A stretch of 64,000 nucleotides of DNA from Planctomycetota bacterium (lineage in GTDB: Bacteria; Planctomycetota; Planctomycetia; Planctomycetales; Planctomycetaceae), in the NCBI GenBank assembly GCA_003388505.1, contig QQVO01000007.1, positions 62,001 through 126,000 of the forward strand. The letters are read 5' to 3'. Made by a program: the position numbers and the translations under genes. The notes under the pieces were generated by a model. That model saw nothing but the letters and a program-made list of their open reading frames with translations. It was not told the DNA's origin and did not search any database. Below, in pieces: positions 42,395 through 51,126 of the stretch (position 1 is its first letter; every line of letters starts with the position of its first letter).

Positions 42395-43756
42395 ATGAAA
42401 CCAGTCTTGAAATGTGATCTGCTTGTGATTGGGACAGGGCCGGCGGCGTCGCGGGTGGCGAATCGGTGTGCGGCGGAGGGCTGGGAGGTCGCGATCGCCG
42501 AGAAACGGGAGTTCGGCGGGACGTGCGCTTTGCGGGGCTGCAATCCGAAGAAGGTGTACGTTCGCGCGGCGGAACTTTGCGACTGGATCCGTCGTGGTGA
42601 GGGGACGCTGATTCGCACGTCGTCGGCTCACATCGACTGGCCGCAACTGGTGGCGTTCAAGCGAAGTTTCACGGATGGGATTCCTGAACAAAGCGAAGCG
42701 GGTTACCGGAAGAAGGGGATGACGACGCTGCACGGCGCGGCCCGTTTTGTTTCGCCGCGTGAAGTGCAGGTGGGGGAGCAGAGAGTCGCTGCGGAGAAGG
42801 TGTTGATCGCGAGCGGGGCGCGGCCGGCAACGCTTGATTTTCCGGGCAGCGAGCATCTGGTGACGAGCGATGAGTTCATGGAACTGGACGAGTTGCCGCC
42901 GCGGGTGTTGTTCGTGGGGGGCGGGTATGTGTCGTTTGAATTCGCGCATGTTGCGTTGCGGGCGGGAGCGCAGGTCGCGGTTGTCGAGCAGGAATCGAGA
43001 GTGCTGAGGCCGTTTGCGGCTTCGCTCGTGGAGCGGTTGGCGGCGCACTCCCGCGAACTGGGAATGACGATCCATACGGGAACGCCGATTGAGTCGATCG
43101 AGAAGACGGAGTCCGGCGCGTTGCGGGTTCAGGCGGAGGGAGCGGGCGGTCGTGAAACATTCGACGTCGACCTTGTGGTGCACGGGGCGGGGCGGGCGCC
43201 GAATCTGGACGGGATGGACCTGGCTGCGGGGGAGGTGGAGAGCACGGAAGCGGGCGTGTCGGTCGATGAGTTCATGCAGTCGACGTCGAATCCGGCCGTG
43301 TTCGCGGCCGGGGATTGCGCTGCTTCGGGCGCGGCGCCGCTGACGCCGACTGCGAACGCGGAGGGGCACGCGATTGCGCGGACGCTGCTGGAGGGAATCC
43401 GCTGTCGACCCGATTACGGACCGGTGCCGGCGGCTGTGTTCACCGTGCCGGCGCTGGCGTCTGTGGGATTGAGCCGGGAAGCGGCAGAGGAGCAGAAACT
43501 GGACTTCACGGTTGAAGCGGGGGACATGTCGGACTGGTCGTCGATGAAGAAGGTGAGCGAGACGTGCGCGGCGTATGAGGTTCTCGTCGACAAGCCGTCC
43601 GGACGGATCCTGGGGGCTCACCTGCTGGGACCGGAGGCGGCGGAGACAATCAATCTGTTTGCGCTGGCCATGAAGTTCGGCTTGACGGCGAAAGACGTGA
43701 AGTCGGTGCTGATGGCATTTCCAACGTTCGCGTCGGACGTTCGGTCGATGGTTTGA
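42395..43756 (+). CDS. Disulfide-reductase-like flavoprotein (NAD(P)/FAD)
   Basis: A 453-residue protein of the glutathione reductase family. The FAD motif is VIGTGPAASRVA, the redox disulfide is GGTCALRGCNPKK, the NAD(P) motif is VGGGYVSFEFA at about residue 170, and the second FAD motif is VFAAGDCA. The C-terminal interface contains FPTFASDV where classic members have HPTxSE, so the His-Glu pair used in disulfide exchange is absent. It is probably an NAD(P)H oxidoreductase acting on small disulfides, quinones or metals; the substrate is inferred only. The ATG at 42395 fits the family start. Confidence 0.85.
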   Translation: MKPVLKCDLLVIGTGPAASRVANRCAAEGWEVAIAEKREFGGTCALRGCNPKKVYVRAAELCDWIRRGEGTLIRTSSAHIDWPQLVAFKRSFTDGIPEQSEAGYRKKGMTTLHGAARFVSPREVQVGEQRVAAEKVLIASGARPATLDFPGSEHLVTSDEFMELDELPPRVLFVGGGYVSFEFAHVALRAGAQVAVVEQESRVLRPFAASLVERLAAHSRELGMTIHTGTPIESIEKTESGALRVQAEGAGGRETFDVDLVVHGAGRAPNLDGMDLAAGEVESTEAGVSVDEFMQSTSNPAVFAAGDCAASGAAPLTPTANAEGHAIARTLLEGIRCRPDYGPVPAAVFTVPALASVGLSREAAEEQKLDFTVEAGDMSDWSSMKKVSETCAAYEVLVDKPSGRILGAHLLGPEAAETINLFALAMKFGLTAKDVKSVLMAFPTFASDVRSMV

Positions 43757-43783
43757 ACGTAACCCCTCAATTGAGGCCCAAGT

Positions 43784-44299
43784 ATGCCATACGTCGCCCC
43801 CCTTGAGAGAGAGAACGCACCGCAGGATGCGCAGCCGGTGCTGGACGCGATCGAAGAGAAGTTCGGCCGGTCGCTGAATCTGTTCAATACGCTGGCGCGT
43901 CAACCGGATGTGCTGAAAGGAGTGACGGAAGTCAACGACGGAATTCAGCGCGACCTTCCAGACAAACTGCGGGAACTGGCCTATCTGAAGTCCTCCTTGC
44001 TCAACAACTGCGAGTATTGCTCCCACTATCACAGCGCTGCGGCGAAGAAGGCGGGAGTGACTGATGCACAGATCGACGCATTAGATCGATTTGCCGAGAG
44101 CGATGAGTTTGACGAGCAGGAACGGGCGGTTCTGGCCTACGCGGCGGAGTTGACCAAGACCGCCGACGTGCAGCCGGAAACCGTCGATGCCGTGAAGCAG
44201 TTTTTGGACGACACACAACTCGTGACGCTGGCGGCGACGGTGGCACTGGCGAACTTCACCAACCGTGTCAACCACGGGCTGGGAATCGAATTGCCGTGA
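43784..44299 (+). CDS. AhpD-like peroxidase-related protein
   Basis: A 171-residue helical protein with the active site CEYCSHYHSAA (CxxC at about residues 68-71 plus His), as in alkylhydroperoxidase AhpD and related peroxidase-associated proteins. It is 27 bases downstream of the flavoprotein in the same direction; the flavoprotein could be its reductant, which is inference. GAGG in the short palindrome CCTCAATTGAGG precedes the ATG. Confidence 0.85.
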   Translation: MPYVAPLERENAPQDAQPVLDAIEEKFGRSLNLFNTLARQPDVLKGVTEVNDGIQRDLPDKLRELAYLKSSLLNNCEYCSHYHSAAAKKAGVTDAQIDALDRFAESDEFDEQERAVLAYAAELTKTADVQPETVDAVKQFLDDTQLVTLAATVALANFTNRVNHGLGIELP

Positions 44300-44628
44300 C
44301 GGCGGGTGGGGCGATCCGGAGTCAACGGGCGGCGCATCTGCAAGAGCGCTGAAGCGGCTGTGGAACTCTTTCAGAGTTCATGCGACGACGTCGAACACGG
44401 CAACCCAGGGTGGCGCGGCTGCGCCGCTGACCCTGGGCTCTGAATGTCGTACGCCTTCAGCGTACGAACGGCGGCAATGCCGATTCGTGAGCGTTTCTTG
44501 AAAGGCGGTGGGGCTGGTTGAATTGAACGGTGACGCCCTGGATGTTCTGATGGGGGATGTCGATCAGCGGCCTGTGCGCGGACTGACGACGCGTGACTCC
44601 ATCCAGTGTCCATTCGAGGGGAGCCGTA
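44300..44628. repeat. Gap with three consecutive hairpins
   Basis: No gene. Palindromes at 44363-44379 (GAACTC, TTTCA, GAGTTC), 44404-44437 (CCCAGGG, inner GCGGC/GCCGC, CCCTGGG) and 44447-44467 (TCGTACGC, CTTCA, GCGTACGA) form one composite element. No ribosome-binding site for it is evident. Confidence 0.75.
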
Positions 44629-45045
44629 ATGAGTCCGCAATTCATTGCGAGCCAGTGGGCCACGTTGTGCCACTCCGCGCAGGCGAGCACAGCGAAGCTG
44701 ACGCAGGACGCGTCGCGGAAAGCGGCGGAGTTGATGGCTGGCGAAGCGGAGAAGTTCGCCCGGATCGGTCCGCCGCAGGACAAGGAGACGCTCGAAGCGG
44801 CCTACACGCAGCGGATGGGGCTGTCGGCCCGGCTGACGGCGATCGCCCGGGCCGACGCCATGGCGCGTCTGCATCCGGACTGCGCTGCGGAGATCCTTTC
44901 CCAGGTGGGGGAGTTCTGCGCGGACGATCTTCCGCCGAGCAGCGATCAGTTCCTTGCAATGCAGGGGCGGAACATCGAGTTGACCGCGACGATCGCGGAA
45001 CTTTGCCGGCGGGACTTCGCCGCGCGGGGGGCGAGTCAGGCGTAG
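44629..45045 (+). CDS. Small helical hypothetical protein
   Basis: A 138-residue protein with no family that I recognise. It is rich in Ala, Glu and Gln and predicted by eye to be all-helical (FIASQWATLCHSAQASTAKL at the start, RMGLSARLTAIARADAMARL in the middle). GAGGGGAG lies about 5 bases before the ATG at 44629, a good ribosome-binding site that supports a real gene. There are no membrane segments. It may be secreted or cytoplasmic; the role is unknown. Confidence 0.6.
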   Translation: MSPQFIASQWATLCHSAQASTAKLTQDASRKAAELMAGEAEKFARIGPPQDKETLEAAYTQRMGLSARLTAIARADAMARLHPDCAAEILSQVGEFCADDLPPSSDQFLAMQGRNIELTATIAELCRRDFAARGASQA

Positions 45046-45493
45046 CCCCGCCACCGCAAGCAGACTCCCGCCGTTCGGGTAAACCGTCTGCGTTGGATGT
45101 CACCACTGAGACACAGAGGCACAGAGACAGCACTGAGAAGTCGGTTTCCTGCTCGCAAGTCCAATGTGATCAAGAATGAACATTTCTGTGTGGCGTCTTG
45201 CTTTTTAGCATGGAGTTTGCCAAAAAAAGCCCGGCAAGTGACCAACAGTCCACAAGAGGCATTTTGGGTGCCAAGAGATGGCGGAGAAGGAACTTACGAT
45301 TCAAAGAAATCAGAGAAAGTGGAAGAGGCTGTTTCTCAAAAGGGTTTACCCCAGAGAGAGAGGGTCAGATTGAGGAATGCGCCGCAATGTTTCTCGTGGC
45401 CCACGGGACGCAGCCCGTGGGCTTTGAGAGGGCGAGTCATTCACTTTGTTGCTGTGCAGCCGGGCATCGGCGTCGTAATTGACAAGCGGTGTG
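45046..45493. repeat. Gap with F9 repeat and ACTGAGACACAGAGG unit
   Basis: No gene. ACTGAGACACAGAGGCACAG at 45103-45122 is a member of the family also seen at 46542-46559. The F9 copy is at 45360-45458, with the hairpin CCCACGGG, ACGCAG, CCCGTGGG. Confidence 0.75.
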
Positions 45494-46465
45494 CTACGCG
45501 CCGAGATTCTCGAGGTCGTGTTCGACCATCATTCTGACGAGTTGCTCGAATTTGCAGGTGGGCTGCCAGCCGAGTGCGGCTTTCGCTTTGGATGCGTCCC
45601 CCAGCAGCAGATGGACTTCGGAGGGTCGATAGAGTTCGTCGCGGATGACGACGTGGTCTTCGTAGTTGAGATCTGCGATGCGGAAGGCAAGTTCGCAGAA
45701 TTCGCGGACGGAGTGGGTCTCGCCGGTGGCAATCACGTAGTCGTCGGGCCGGTCCTGTTGCAGCATGAGATGCATGGCGCGGACGTAGTCGGCGGCGTAG
45801 CCCCAGTCGCGACGGGCATCGAGGTTGCCGAGGGGAAGTTCTCGGGCAAGGCCGTGCTTGATGCGGGCGACGTGGGAGGTGATTTTGCGGGTGACGAATT
45901 CGTAACCGCGGCGGGGCGACTCGTGGTTAAAGAGGATGCCGGAGCAGACGAACATGTCGTAGGCTTCCCGGTAGTTGCGGGAGAGATCGTAGCCGGTGAC
46001 TTTGGAGATGCCGTAGGGGGAGCGGGGGTGGAAGGGGGTCTTCTCGTTCTGCGGAACCTCCTGCGCGTGACCGAACATCTCGCTGGACGCGGCGAAGTAG
46101 ACGCGGCATTCAGGCGCGGCCTGCTTCACCGATTCGAGGACGAAGTGCGTGCCGTCGATGTTGGTGTGGAACGTCGAGAAGGCGTCGTCGAATGAATAGG
46201 AGACGAAGCTCTGCGCGGCGAGGTGGTAGAGTTCGTCGGGCGCAATCTGATTGATGACGTTGAACAGGCTGGGGAAGTTCTCGAGGCTGGCCGGGTGGAG
46301 CTTGACGCGGTCGAGGACGTGGGCGATCCGCGAGAGCCGGTGCGCGGGATCCTCGAGGGCCACGCGTCGAACCAGACCGTGGACTTCGTAGCCTTGCTGC
46401 AGGAGAAGCTCGGCGAGGTAGGAACCGTCCTGGCCGGTGATGCCGGTGATGAGTGCGCGCTTCAT
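45494..46465 (-). CDS. gmd: GDP-mannose 4,6-dehydratase
   Basis: A 323-residue extended SDR enzyme that converts GDP-mannose to GDP-4-keto-6-deoxymannose, the precursor of GDP-fucose, GDP-rhamnose and related sugars. Motifs: ITGITGQDGSYLAELLL (NADP binding), SSEMFG, the catalytic YGISK, and the GDP-mannose contact NHESPRRG. It is slightly shorter than typical GMD. No GDP-fucose synthase or rhamnose reductase gene is next to it, so the final sugar cannot be told. Confidence 0.93.
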   Translation of the reverse strand: MKRALITGITGQDGSYLAELLLQQGYEVHGLVRRVALEDPAHRLSRIAHVLDRVKLHPASLENFPSLFNVINQIAPDELYHLAAQSFVSYSFDDAFSTFHTNIDGTHFVLESVKQAAPECRVYFAASSEMFGHAQEVPQNEKTPFHPRSPYGISKVTGYDLSRNYREAYDMFVCSGILFNHESPRRGYEFVTRKITSHVARIKHGLARELPLGNLDARRDWGYAADYVRAMHLMLQQDRPDDYVIATGETHSVREFCELAFRIADLNYEDHVVIRDELYRPSEVHLLLGDASKAKAALGWQPTCKFEQLVRMMVEHDLENLGA

Positions 46466-47117
46466 GGATGGTTTCTATAACAGTTCAGAGGGTTGAAGTG
46501 CTATCGGATTCGCGCTGGCGAGACGCCAGCTCGGATTATTTACCACGGAGACACGGAGGTTGATCGCGCTTCTCACAGTCACGGCGTCGTATGACGCACG
46601 CATGTCCAGCGATCATGAATGAATCGTGGCGATTCGTCATCGTGCGGCCGCGTCGAATCGCGAAATCAACTTCTCCAGGGATCCATCGAAGACAGCACAC
46701 AGTTTCGAAGTTGCTGCGTCTGAAATTTCGCCGTAAGTTCTTTTCTCTGTGTCCTCCGTGTCTCTGTGGTGACATCCTAAATCACCGTGCGCGATTTCTG
46801 GACACTGCGGAACTTTCGACAGGAAAACAGGTTACCCAAACTGAGTCAGATGCTGTGTGAGTTGAAGTTTCCGGGTTTGACTTCAGGCCGGATTCAACGG
46901 GGGAAAATCACTCCAGTCGAAGGCACAGCGTGGCAATCATTTGGGGTCAAGCCCCCTCGGCTTCCCCAGTTTTCCCAAAGTGGTGTCCAATTATTGCGCA
47001 CGGTGATTTAGATGAATCATCCGGGCCGGTGGCACGCGGCGTCCCCTCGGATTCGCACTGGCGAGACGCCAGTGGCGCCCGGCGCACGCTGGCAGCGTGC
47101 GCTACGAATAATCCGGG
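46466..47117. repeat. Repeat island: two inverted-repeat-bounded elements and F3/F4 hairpins
   Basis: No conventional gene. Order: F4-like palindrome (about 46509-46531); an element bounded by ACCACGGAGACACGGAGG and its inverse (46542-46770); a 233-base element bounded by 28-base inverted repeats (46778-47010); an F4 hairpin (47056-47080) and an F3 hairpin (47081-47109). The last two sit directly at the amidohydrolase stop codon. Confidence 0.8.
46778..47010. mobile_element. MITE-like element with 28-base terminal inverted repeats
   Basis: Left arm 46778-46805 and right arm 46983-47010 match at 24 of 28 positions (outer half TAAATCACCGTGCGC is perfect; inner end TGGACAC). There is no transposase; one frame starting with GTG at 46787 runs 74 codons through the element to a TAG at its edge but looks like no known protein. 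No target-site duplication was obvious. Confidence 0.55.
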
Positions 47118-48617
47118 CTAGCGCGAGTGCTTGCCGATCAACTCCATGATTGCGGAGACGGTGGCGAGGAATCCGGTGCGGAGGGTTTGCTCCGCGGCCG
47201 GGTAGTATTCGGCGGAGTGCAGAGAAGGCGGGGTGGTGCCGCGGCGGGCGAATTCGTCGAGACGTTCGGGTTCGACGGAGCCGAGACGGAACATGAAGAT
47301 CGGGACGCCTGCGATTCCGTAGCGGCTGAAGTCTTCGCCGCCCATCGACTTGTCGGCCAGCACGAGCTTCTCCTCGCCGAGTTCCGCGGCGATGGCGGGG
47401 ACGACGCGGTCGACGAGGGCCTCGTCGTTGAACATGGCGGGCGTCCCCTCGGAGTAGACGATCTCCGGCTCGGGAGCGTCGTACGCCTCGGCGATCGCGT
47501 TCGCCCGGCGGATGATTCCCTCTTTCAATTTTGCGCGGACTTCGGCGGAGTAGCTGCGGATGGTCAGTTGCAGGTGGCAGGAGTCGGGGATGATGTTGTG
47601 TTTCGTCCCGCCGTGGATCGATCCGACGGTGACGACGGCCGGTTCGAGCGGCGAGACTTCTCGGCTGACGATGGTCTGGATGGCCATGACGAGTTCGGCG
47701 GCCTGCACGATGGGATCGATGCAGCCCTGCGGGAACGAACCATGCCCGCCGCGACCTTTGACGGTGATGTCGCAACTGTCGACGTTGGCCAGCGCGTAGC
47801 CGCTGCGATAACCGACCATTCCGGCGGGGAGCGTGGCGTCGACATGGAGCGCGAGTGCGAAGTCGGGACGCCGGATCCTGGTGAAGATGCCGTCTTCGAG
47901 CATGGCCCGCGCCCCGGCTCCCCGTTCTTCGGCGGGCTGGCCGACGAACATCAGCGTGCCCTGCCACTGGTCGCGGTGACTGGAAAAGAAGCGGGCGGTT
48001 GCAATCAGGTTGGTGATGTGGACATCGTGCCCGCAGGCGTGCATCACGCCGACTTCGACGCCTTCGTCGTTCTCGGTGCGGACGGTGGAGGCATACTCCA
48101 GGCCGGTGGCTTCGACGACCGGCAGCGCATCGAGATCGGACCGCCACATGACGGTGGGCCCTTCGCCGTTTTCAAGCAGGCCGACGACGCCGTGGCCGCC
48201 GACGCCGGTGACGACGTCGCAGCCCGCTTTCTGCAGTTCCTCGGCCACGCGAGCGGCGGTCTGCTCCTCGTGGAACGAGAGTTCGGGGTTCCGGTGAAAG
48301 TGCTGGTAGAGTTCGACCGTCGGCTGCAGGTTTTTGTCGATCCATTGCTCGGCAGCCTCCTGAGCCGGGAGGGCGGAGCCCGACGTCATGCAGGCCAGGA
48401 ATGAGAATAGGACGGTGAGGTGGTGAGACCAGTGGCGGGGGGACGGCACTGGCGAGACGTAATTGGCAGTTGGGCGTTGTGGGGAAGGCACTGGCGGCAC
48501 GCCAGTGGCACCCGGTTTTTGGGGGGTAGGCACTGGCGAGACGCCAGTGGCACCCGGGGCTGTGGCGGCCGGTTGAGGGTGGGATCTGTGTGGGCGGACG
48601 GAGTTGATAGGCATCAT
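47118..48617 (-). CDS. M20 family amidohydrolase (hippurate-hydrolase-like) with repeat-encoded N terminus
   Basis: A 499-residue zinc amidohydrolase. Residues about 95-499 carry the family: HRNPELSFHE, HACGHDVH, GQPAEERGAGA, LHVDATLP and SMGGEDFSRY, enough for a complete dinuclear site. Relatives remove acyl groups from amino acids or cleave indole-amino-acid conjugates. A secretion signal (LTVLFSFLACMTSGSALPAQ) lies at about residues 67-86. Before it are three copies of an F4 repeat read in frame as (A)TGVSPVP or related peptides. The ATG at 48617 overlaps the symporter stop as ATGA, which supports this start; the ATG at 48389 would lose the signal. Confidence 0.85.
   Translation of the reverse strand: MMPINSVRPHRSHPQPAATAPGATGVSPVPTPQKPGATGVPPVPSPQRPTANYVSPVPSPRHWSHHLTVLFSFLACMTSGSALPAQEAAEQWIDKNLQPTVELYQHFHRNPELSFHEEQTAARVAEELQKAGCDVVTGVGGHGVVGLLENGEGPTVMWRSDLDALPVVEATGLEYASTVRTENDEGVEVGVMHACGHDVHITNLIATARFFSSHRDQWQGTLMFVGQPAEERGAGARAMLEDGIFTRIRRPDFALALHVDATLPAGMVGYRSGYALANVDSCDITVKGRGGHGSFPQGCIDPIVQAAELVMAIQTIVSREVSPLEPAVVTVGSIHGGTKHNIIPDSCHLQLTIRSYSAEVRAKLKEGIIRRANAIAEAYDAPEPEIVYSEGTPAMFNDEALVDRVVPAIAAELGEEKLVLADKSMGGEDFSRYGIAGVPIFMFRLGSVEPERLDEFARRGTTPPSLHSAEYYPAAEQTLRTGFLATVSAIMELIGKHSR
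48447..48555. repeat. Three F4 palindromes inside the amidohydrolase 5' coding region
   Basis: Units at 48447-48468 (degenerate), 48489-48513 and 48531-48555 follow CACTGGCGnnACGCCAGTGG then CACCC. The same unit lies outside genes at 47056-47080, 60417-60438 (inverted) and 60469-60493. Confidence 0.85.
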
Positions 48618-50089
48618 GAGTCTGGTGGTGTCTGAGGTTGCTTGTCCGGACGAGAGAACTGCTGGGCCGCGAGATATCCGGCGAGGCTGGCTGCGGTTCC
48701 GGTCAGTTCGGGGGGAATCGTTTCAAACGCGTTGCCTGCCGGCAGGGCGGCTATCGCAACGCGGTGTCCCAACCAGACTACCAAACCGGCGCTGATCGAA
48801 CAGAGACCGGCCGTGTCGCTGCGGGGCCGGCCGTACAGTCCGGCGGCGAACGGGACAAACAGCGCCACCAGCCCGACTTCGATTGCGACGTCCAGCAGAT
48901 CGAGAATCGACTGGCCCCCGAAGGCGAACGGCAGCGTGCACAGCGTGACGGCGGCGGTGCTCAGGCGGTTTGTGAACAGCCGCCGTGAGGCGAAGACCGG
49001 GGATCGCTCGAGCATGTTGTGTGCGATGAGCGCCGACGGCGACAGCAGCGCACTGGTGCAGGTTGAAACGATGATCGCCGTCAGCGCCACGACGAAGACG
49101 CACTGCAGGGGCGTTGACAGAAACGCGTCTGCCATTTTCAACAGGATGCCGGGGGATTCTTCTTCAGGCAGAACGATGCGCGACGCCAGGCCGAGTCCGA
49201 CGGGCAACAGGCCGAACGTCACATAAACGACGCCCGCCAGCACGCACGCCCGTTGAGCGGTGACGGCCGAGCGGGAGGCGAACACCCGCTGCATCAGATC
49301 CTGTCCCGGGAGATTGCCGAAAATCCCGTTGGCCCAGGTTGCCGCCCAGATGAGAACGGCCGCCGTACCGGCCTGCGGGAGCAGCGTGCGATGGCCCGGC
49401 GGGGTGGCGGCCCACACGCGGTCGACCCCGCCGACGTGTGAGAGCATCGTGCCGCCGAGCACGACCAGGCTGATGAGCACGAGCAGGATCTGAGCGGTAT
49501 CGGTGAGCGTGACCGACCACATGCCGCCGATCATCGTGAGAAAGAGAACAAACGCGGCCGCTCCGATGACGCCCCAGGCGAAGGGAACGCCGAAATACTG
49601 CCCGGCGACGGCGGCCAGCGCGAGATACTGCGCGGCGATCCAGGGGAGATAGCCGATCGCCTGGACGGTGCTCGAAAAGAGTTCGGTGCGGCGTCCGTAT
49701 TTTTCCCGGAAGAAGTCGCCCATCGTGAGGAGTTGCATCTCCCATAACGGCCGGGCGAAGAACAGCCCTGCGACAATGAGCGCTGTGCCGGAGGCGAACG
49801 GGTCGAGGATCGTGCCGGGCACGCCTTCGTCGCGGGCGGCTTCGCTGGCGCCCATGACCGTGGCCGCGCCGAACCACGTGGCGAGCAGCGTGCCCCAAGC
49901 CAGCCAGAGCGGCAAGCGGCGACCGGCGACGAGATAGTCGGCCTCGTTTTCCACGCGGCGTCCCGCCCAGACGCCGACGCCGATCATGGCGACGAAATAG
50001 ACCGACAGCGAGACAACGAGTGGTGTGTTCAATGCATGCTCAGCCCGGGAACGGAATTCGGCGCCTGCGCGCCTGGATGGGCGCAGCAT
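48614..50089 (-). CDS. Sodium:solute symporter (SSS family)
   Basis: About 491 residues with 13 predicted membrane segments. VYFVAMIGVGVWAGRRV, the ADYLVAGRRLPLW linker and ATWFGAATVMGASE are typical of the SSS family, which takes up sugars, amino acids, nucleobases or acetate with Na+. Its stop codon overlaps the amidohydrolase start (ATGA), so the pair is an operon and likely imports and cleaves the same amidated compound. Start uncertain: ATG at 50089, or TTG at 50032 just before the first membrane segment. Confidence 0.88.
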   Translation of the reverse strand: MLRPSRRAGAEFRSRAEHALNTPLVVSLSVYFVAMIGVGVWAGRRVENEADYLVAGRRLPLWLAWGTLLATWFGAATVMGASEAARDEGVPGTILDPFASGTALIVAGLFFARPLWEMQLLTMGDFFREKYGRRTELFSSTVQAIGYLPWIAAQYLALAAVAGQYFGVPFAWGVIGAAAFVLFLTMIGGMWSVTLTDTAQILLVLISLVVLGGTMLSHVGGVDRVWAATPPGHRTLLPQAGTAAVLIWAATWANGIFGNLPGQDLMQRVFASRSAVTAQRACVLAGVVYVTFGLLPVGLGLASRIVLPEEESPGILLKMADAFLSTPLQCVFVVALTAIIVSTCTSALLSPSALIAHNMLERSPVFASRRLFTNRLSTAAVTLCTLPFAFGGQSILDLLDVAIEVGLVALFVPFAAGLYGRPRSDTAGLCSISAGLVVWLGHRVAIAALPAGNAFETIPPELTGTAASLAGYLAAQQFSRPDKQPQTPPDS

Positions 50090-50280
50090 ACGCGGGCCGG
50101 TCACCGGCGAGAATCGTTCCGGCGGGATATCTCCTGTCTCCGATTGATGGTGGGACTTCCGAGCGTTCTCGCTTGCTCGTCCGAAGTCGTGGGGCGCCGG
50201 TTGCAGGTCGGGGGAGCGCGCGCTACCATCGAGGGCAGTCGATGCACTCGAAAATCGTGCCCAACAAGGAAAGCCGTCCC

Positions 50281-50871
50281 ATGGTCAAAACCGCCTCCAC
50301 GATGCTCGAACTGGGCAGTGCCGCTCCCGAGTTTTCGCTGCCGAACGTGGACGGTTCGACCGTCACGCGGAGCGAGTTTGACGGCAAGCCGCTGCTGGTG
50401 GCGTTCATCTGCAACCATTGCCCGTTCGTGATCCACATCCGCGACGAGTTCGTGAAATTCGCCAATGAATACTGGGAAAAAGGAATCGCGATCGTCGCCA
50501 TCAGCTCCAACGACGTCAGTACGCATCCTGACGACAGCCCCGAGCGGATGAAAGAAGACGCCGACAAATTCGGCTACACGTTCCCGTATCTCTACGACGA
50601 GTCTCAGGAGGTCGCGCAGGCGTACCGGGCGGCGTGCACGCCCGATTTCTTTTTGTTTGACGCCGAGCACAAGCTGGTCTACCGGGGCCAGTTCGACGAC
50701 AGCCGGCCGGAGAGCGGCATCCCGGTCACGGGGGAGGATCTCCGGGCGGCGTGCGATGCGGTGCTATCCGGTTCCCCGGTGTCCGAGGAACAAAAACCGA
50801 GCATCGGCTGCAACATCAAGTGGAAAGAGGGAAAGGCGCCGAAGTACTTCACGGGGCAACCGGCGGGGTAG
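50281..50871 (+). CDS. Thioredoxin-fold peroxiredoxin-like protein
   Basis: A 196-residue redoxin/AhpC-TSA fold protein of the TlpA or PrxQ type. The first half has APEFSLPNVDGSTVTRSEF and the Cys pair in FICNHCPFV (Cys-x-x-Cys at about residues 44-47). No signal peptide is present, so it is cytoplasmic. The Cys pair could act as a disulfide reductase or thiol peroxidase. The start at 50281 is supported by AAGGA 11 bases upstream; upstream in-frame sequence to 50020 is not used. It is divergent from the symporter gene. Confidence 0.85.
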   Translation: MVKTASTMLELGSAAPEFSLPNVDGSTVTRSEFDGKPLLVAFICNHCPFVIHIRDEFVKFANEYWEKGIAIVAISSNDVSTHPDDSPERMKEDADKFGYTFPYLYDESQEVAQAYRAACTPDFFLFDAEHKLVYRGQFDDSRPESGIPVTGEDLRAACDAVLSGSPVSEEQKPSIGCNIKWKEGKAPKYFTGQPAG

Positions 50872-50944
50872 GGGAGAGTTGTGAGTGAAGCGCAGCGGCG
50901 GGCGTGATGACGCGGAGATCGGAGGGGAGCGGCTTCTTGTAGTC

Positions 50945-51037
50945 GGGCGTGCAGGGTCGGTCTCACTGGCGTAGCCCGTGGCACCCTGCGCCTGGTTCGG
51001 GACCAGGAGACCGTCGGTTCAAATCCGACCACGCTGA
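50945..51037 (+). tRNA. tRNA-Pro(CGG)-like with abnormal 5' half
   Basis: The 3' half is normal: anticodon stem CCTGG/CCAGG (50991-51007) with loop TTCGGGA (anticodon CGG at 50998-51000), T arm GTCGG, TTCAAAT, CCGAC, and acceptor strand CACGCTG with A discriminator at 51037. The 5' half is not standard. The best acceptor partner I find is GGGCGTG at 50945-50951, which forces a D stem GGGT/ACCC around a loop of about 25 bases that itself resembles an F4 palindrome (CACTGGCGTAG...GTGGCACCC). It may be a pseudo-tRNA. 5' end uncertain. Confidence 0.5.
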
Positions 51038-51048
51038 GTCAACAACAT

Positions 51049-51120
51049 TGCGGTGTGGCCCAATGGTAAGGCAGCTCCCTGTTAAGGAGACGCATGCCGG
51101 TTCGAATCCTGCCACCGCAG
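51049..51120 (+). tRNA. tRNA-Asn(GTT)
   Basis: 72 bases. Acceptor TGCGGTG/CACCGCA pairs perfectly, the D arm is intact, the anticodon loop CTGTTAA gives GTT at 51081-51083, and the T arm is GCCGG, TTCGAAT, CCTGC with one mismatch. Confidence 0.88.
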
Positions 51121-51126
51121 CTCGAT

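Noticed and set aside
47017-48147. Long minus-strand frame overlapping the M20 amidohydrolase
   Set aside because: Arg/His/Pro-rich translation with no family motif; it is a shifted-frame shadow of a well-supported gene.
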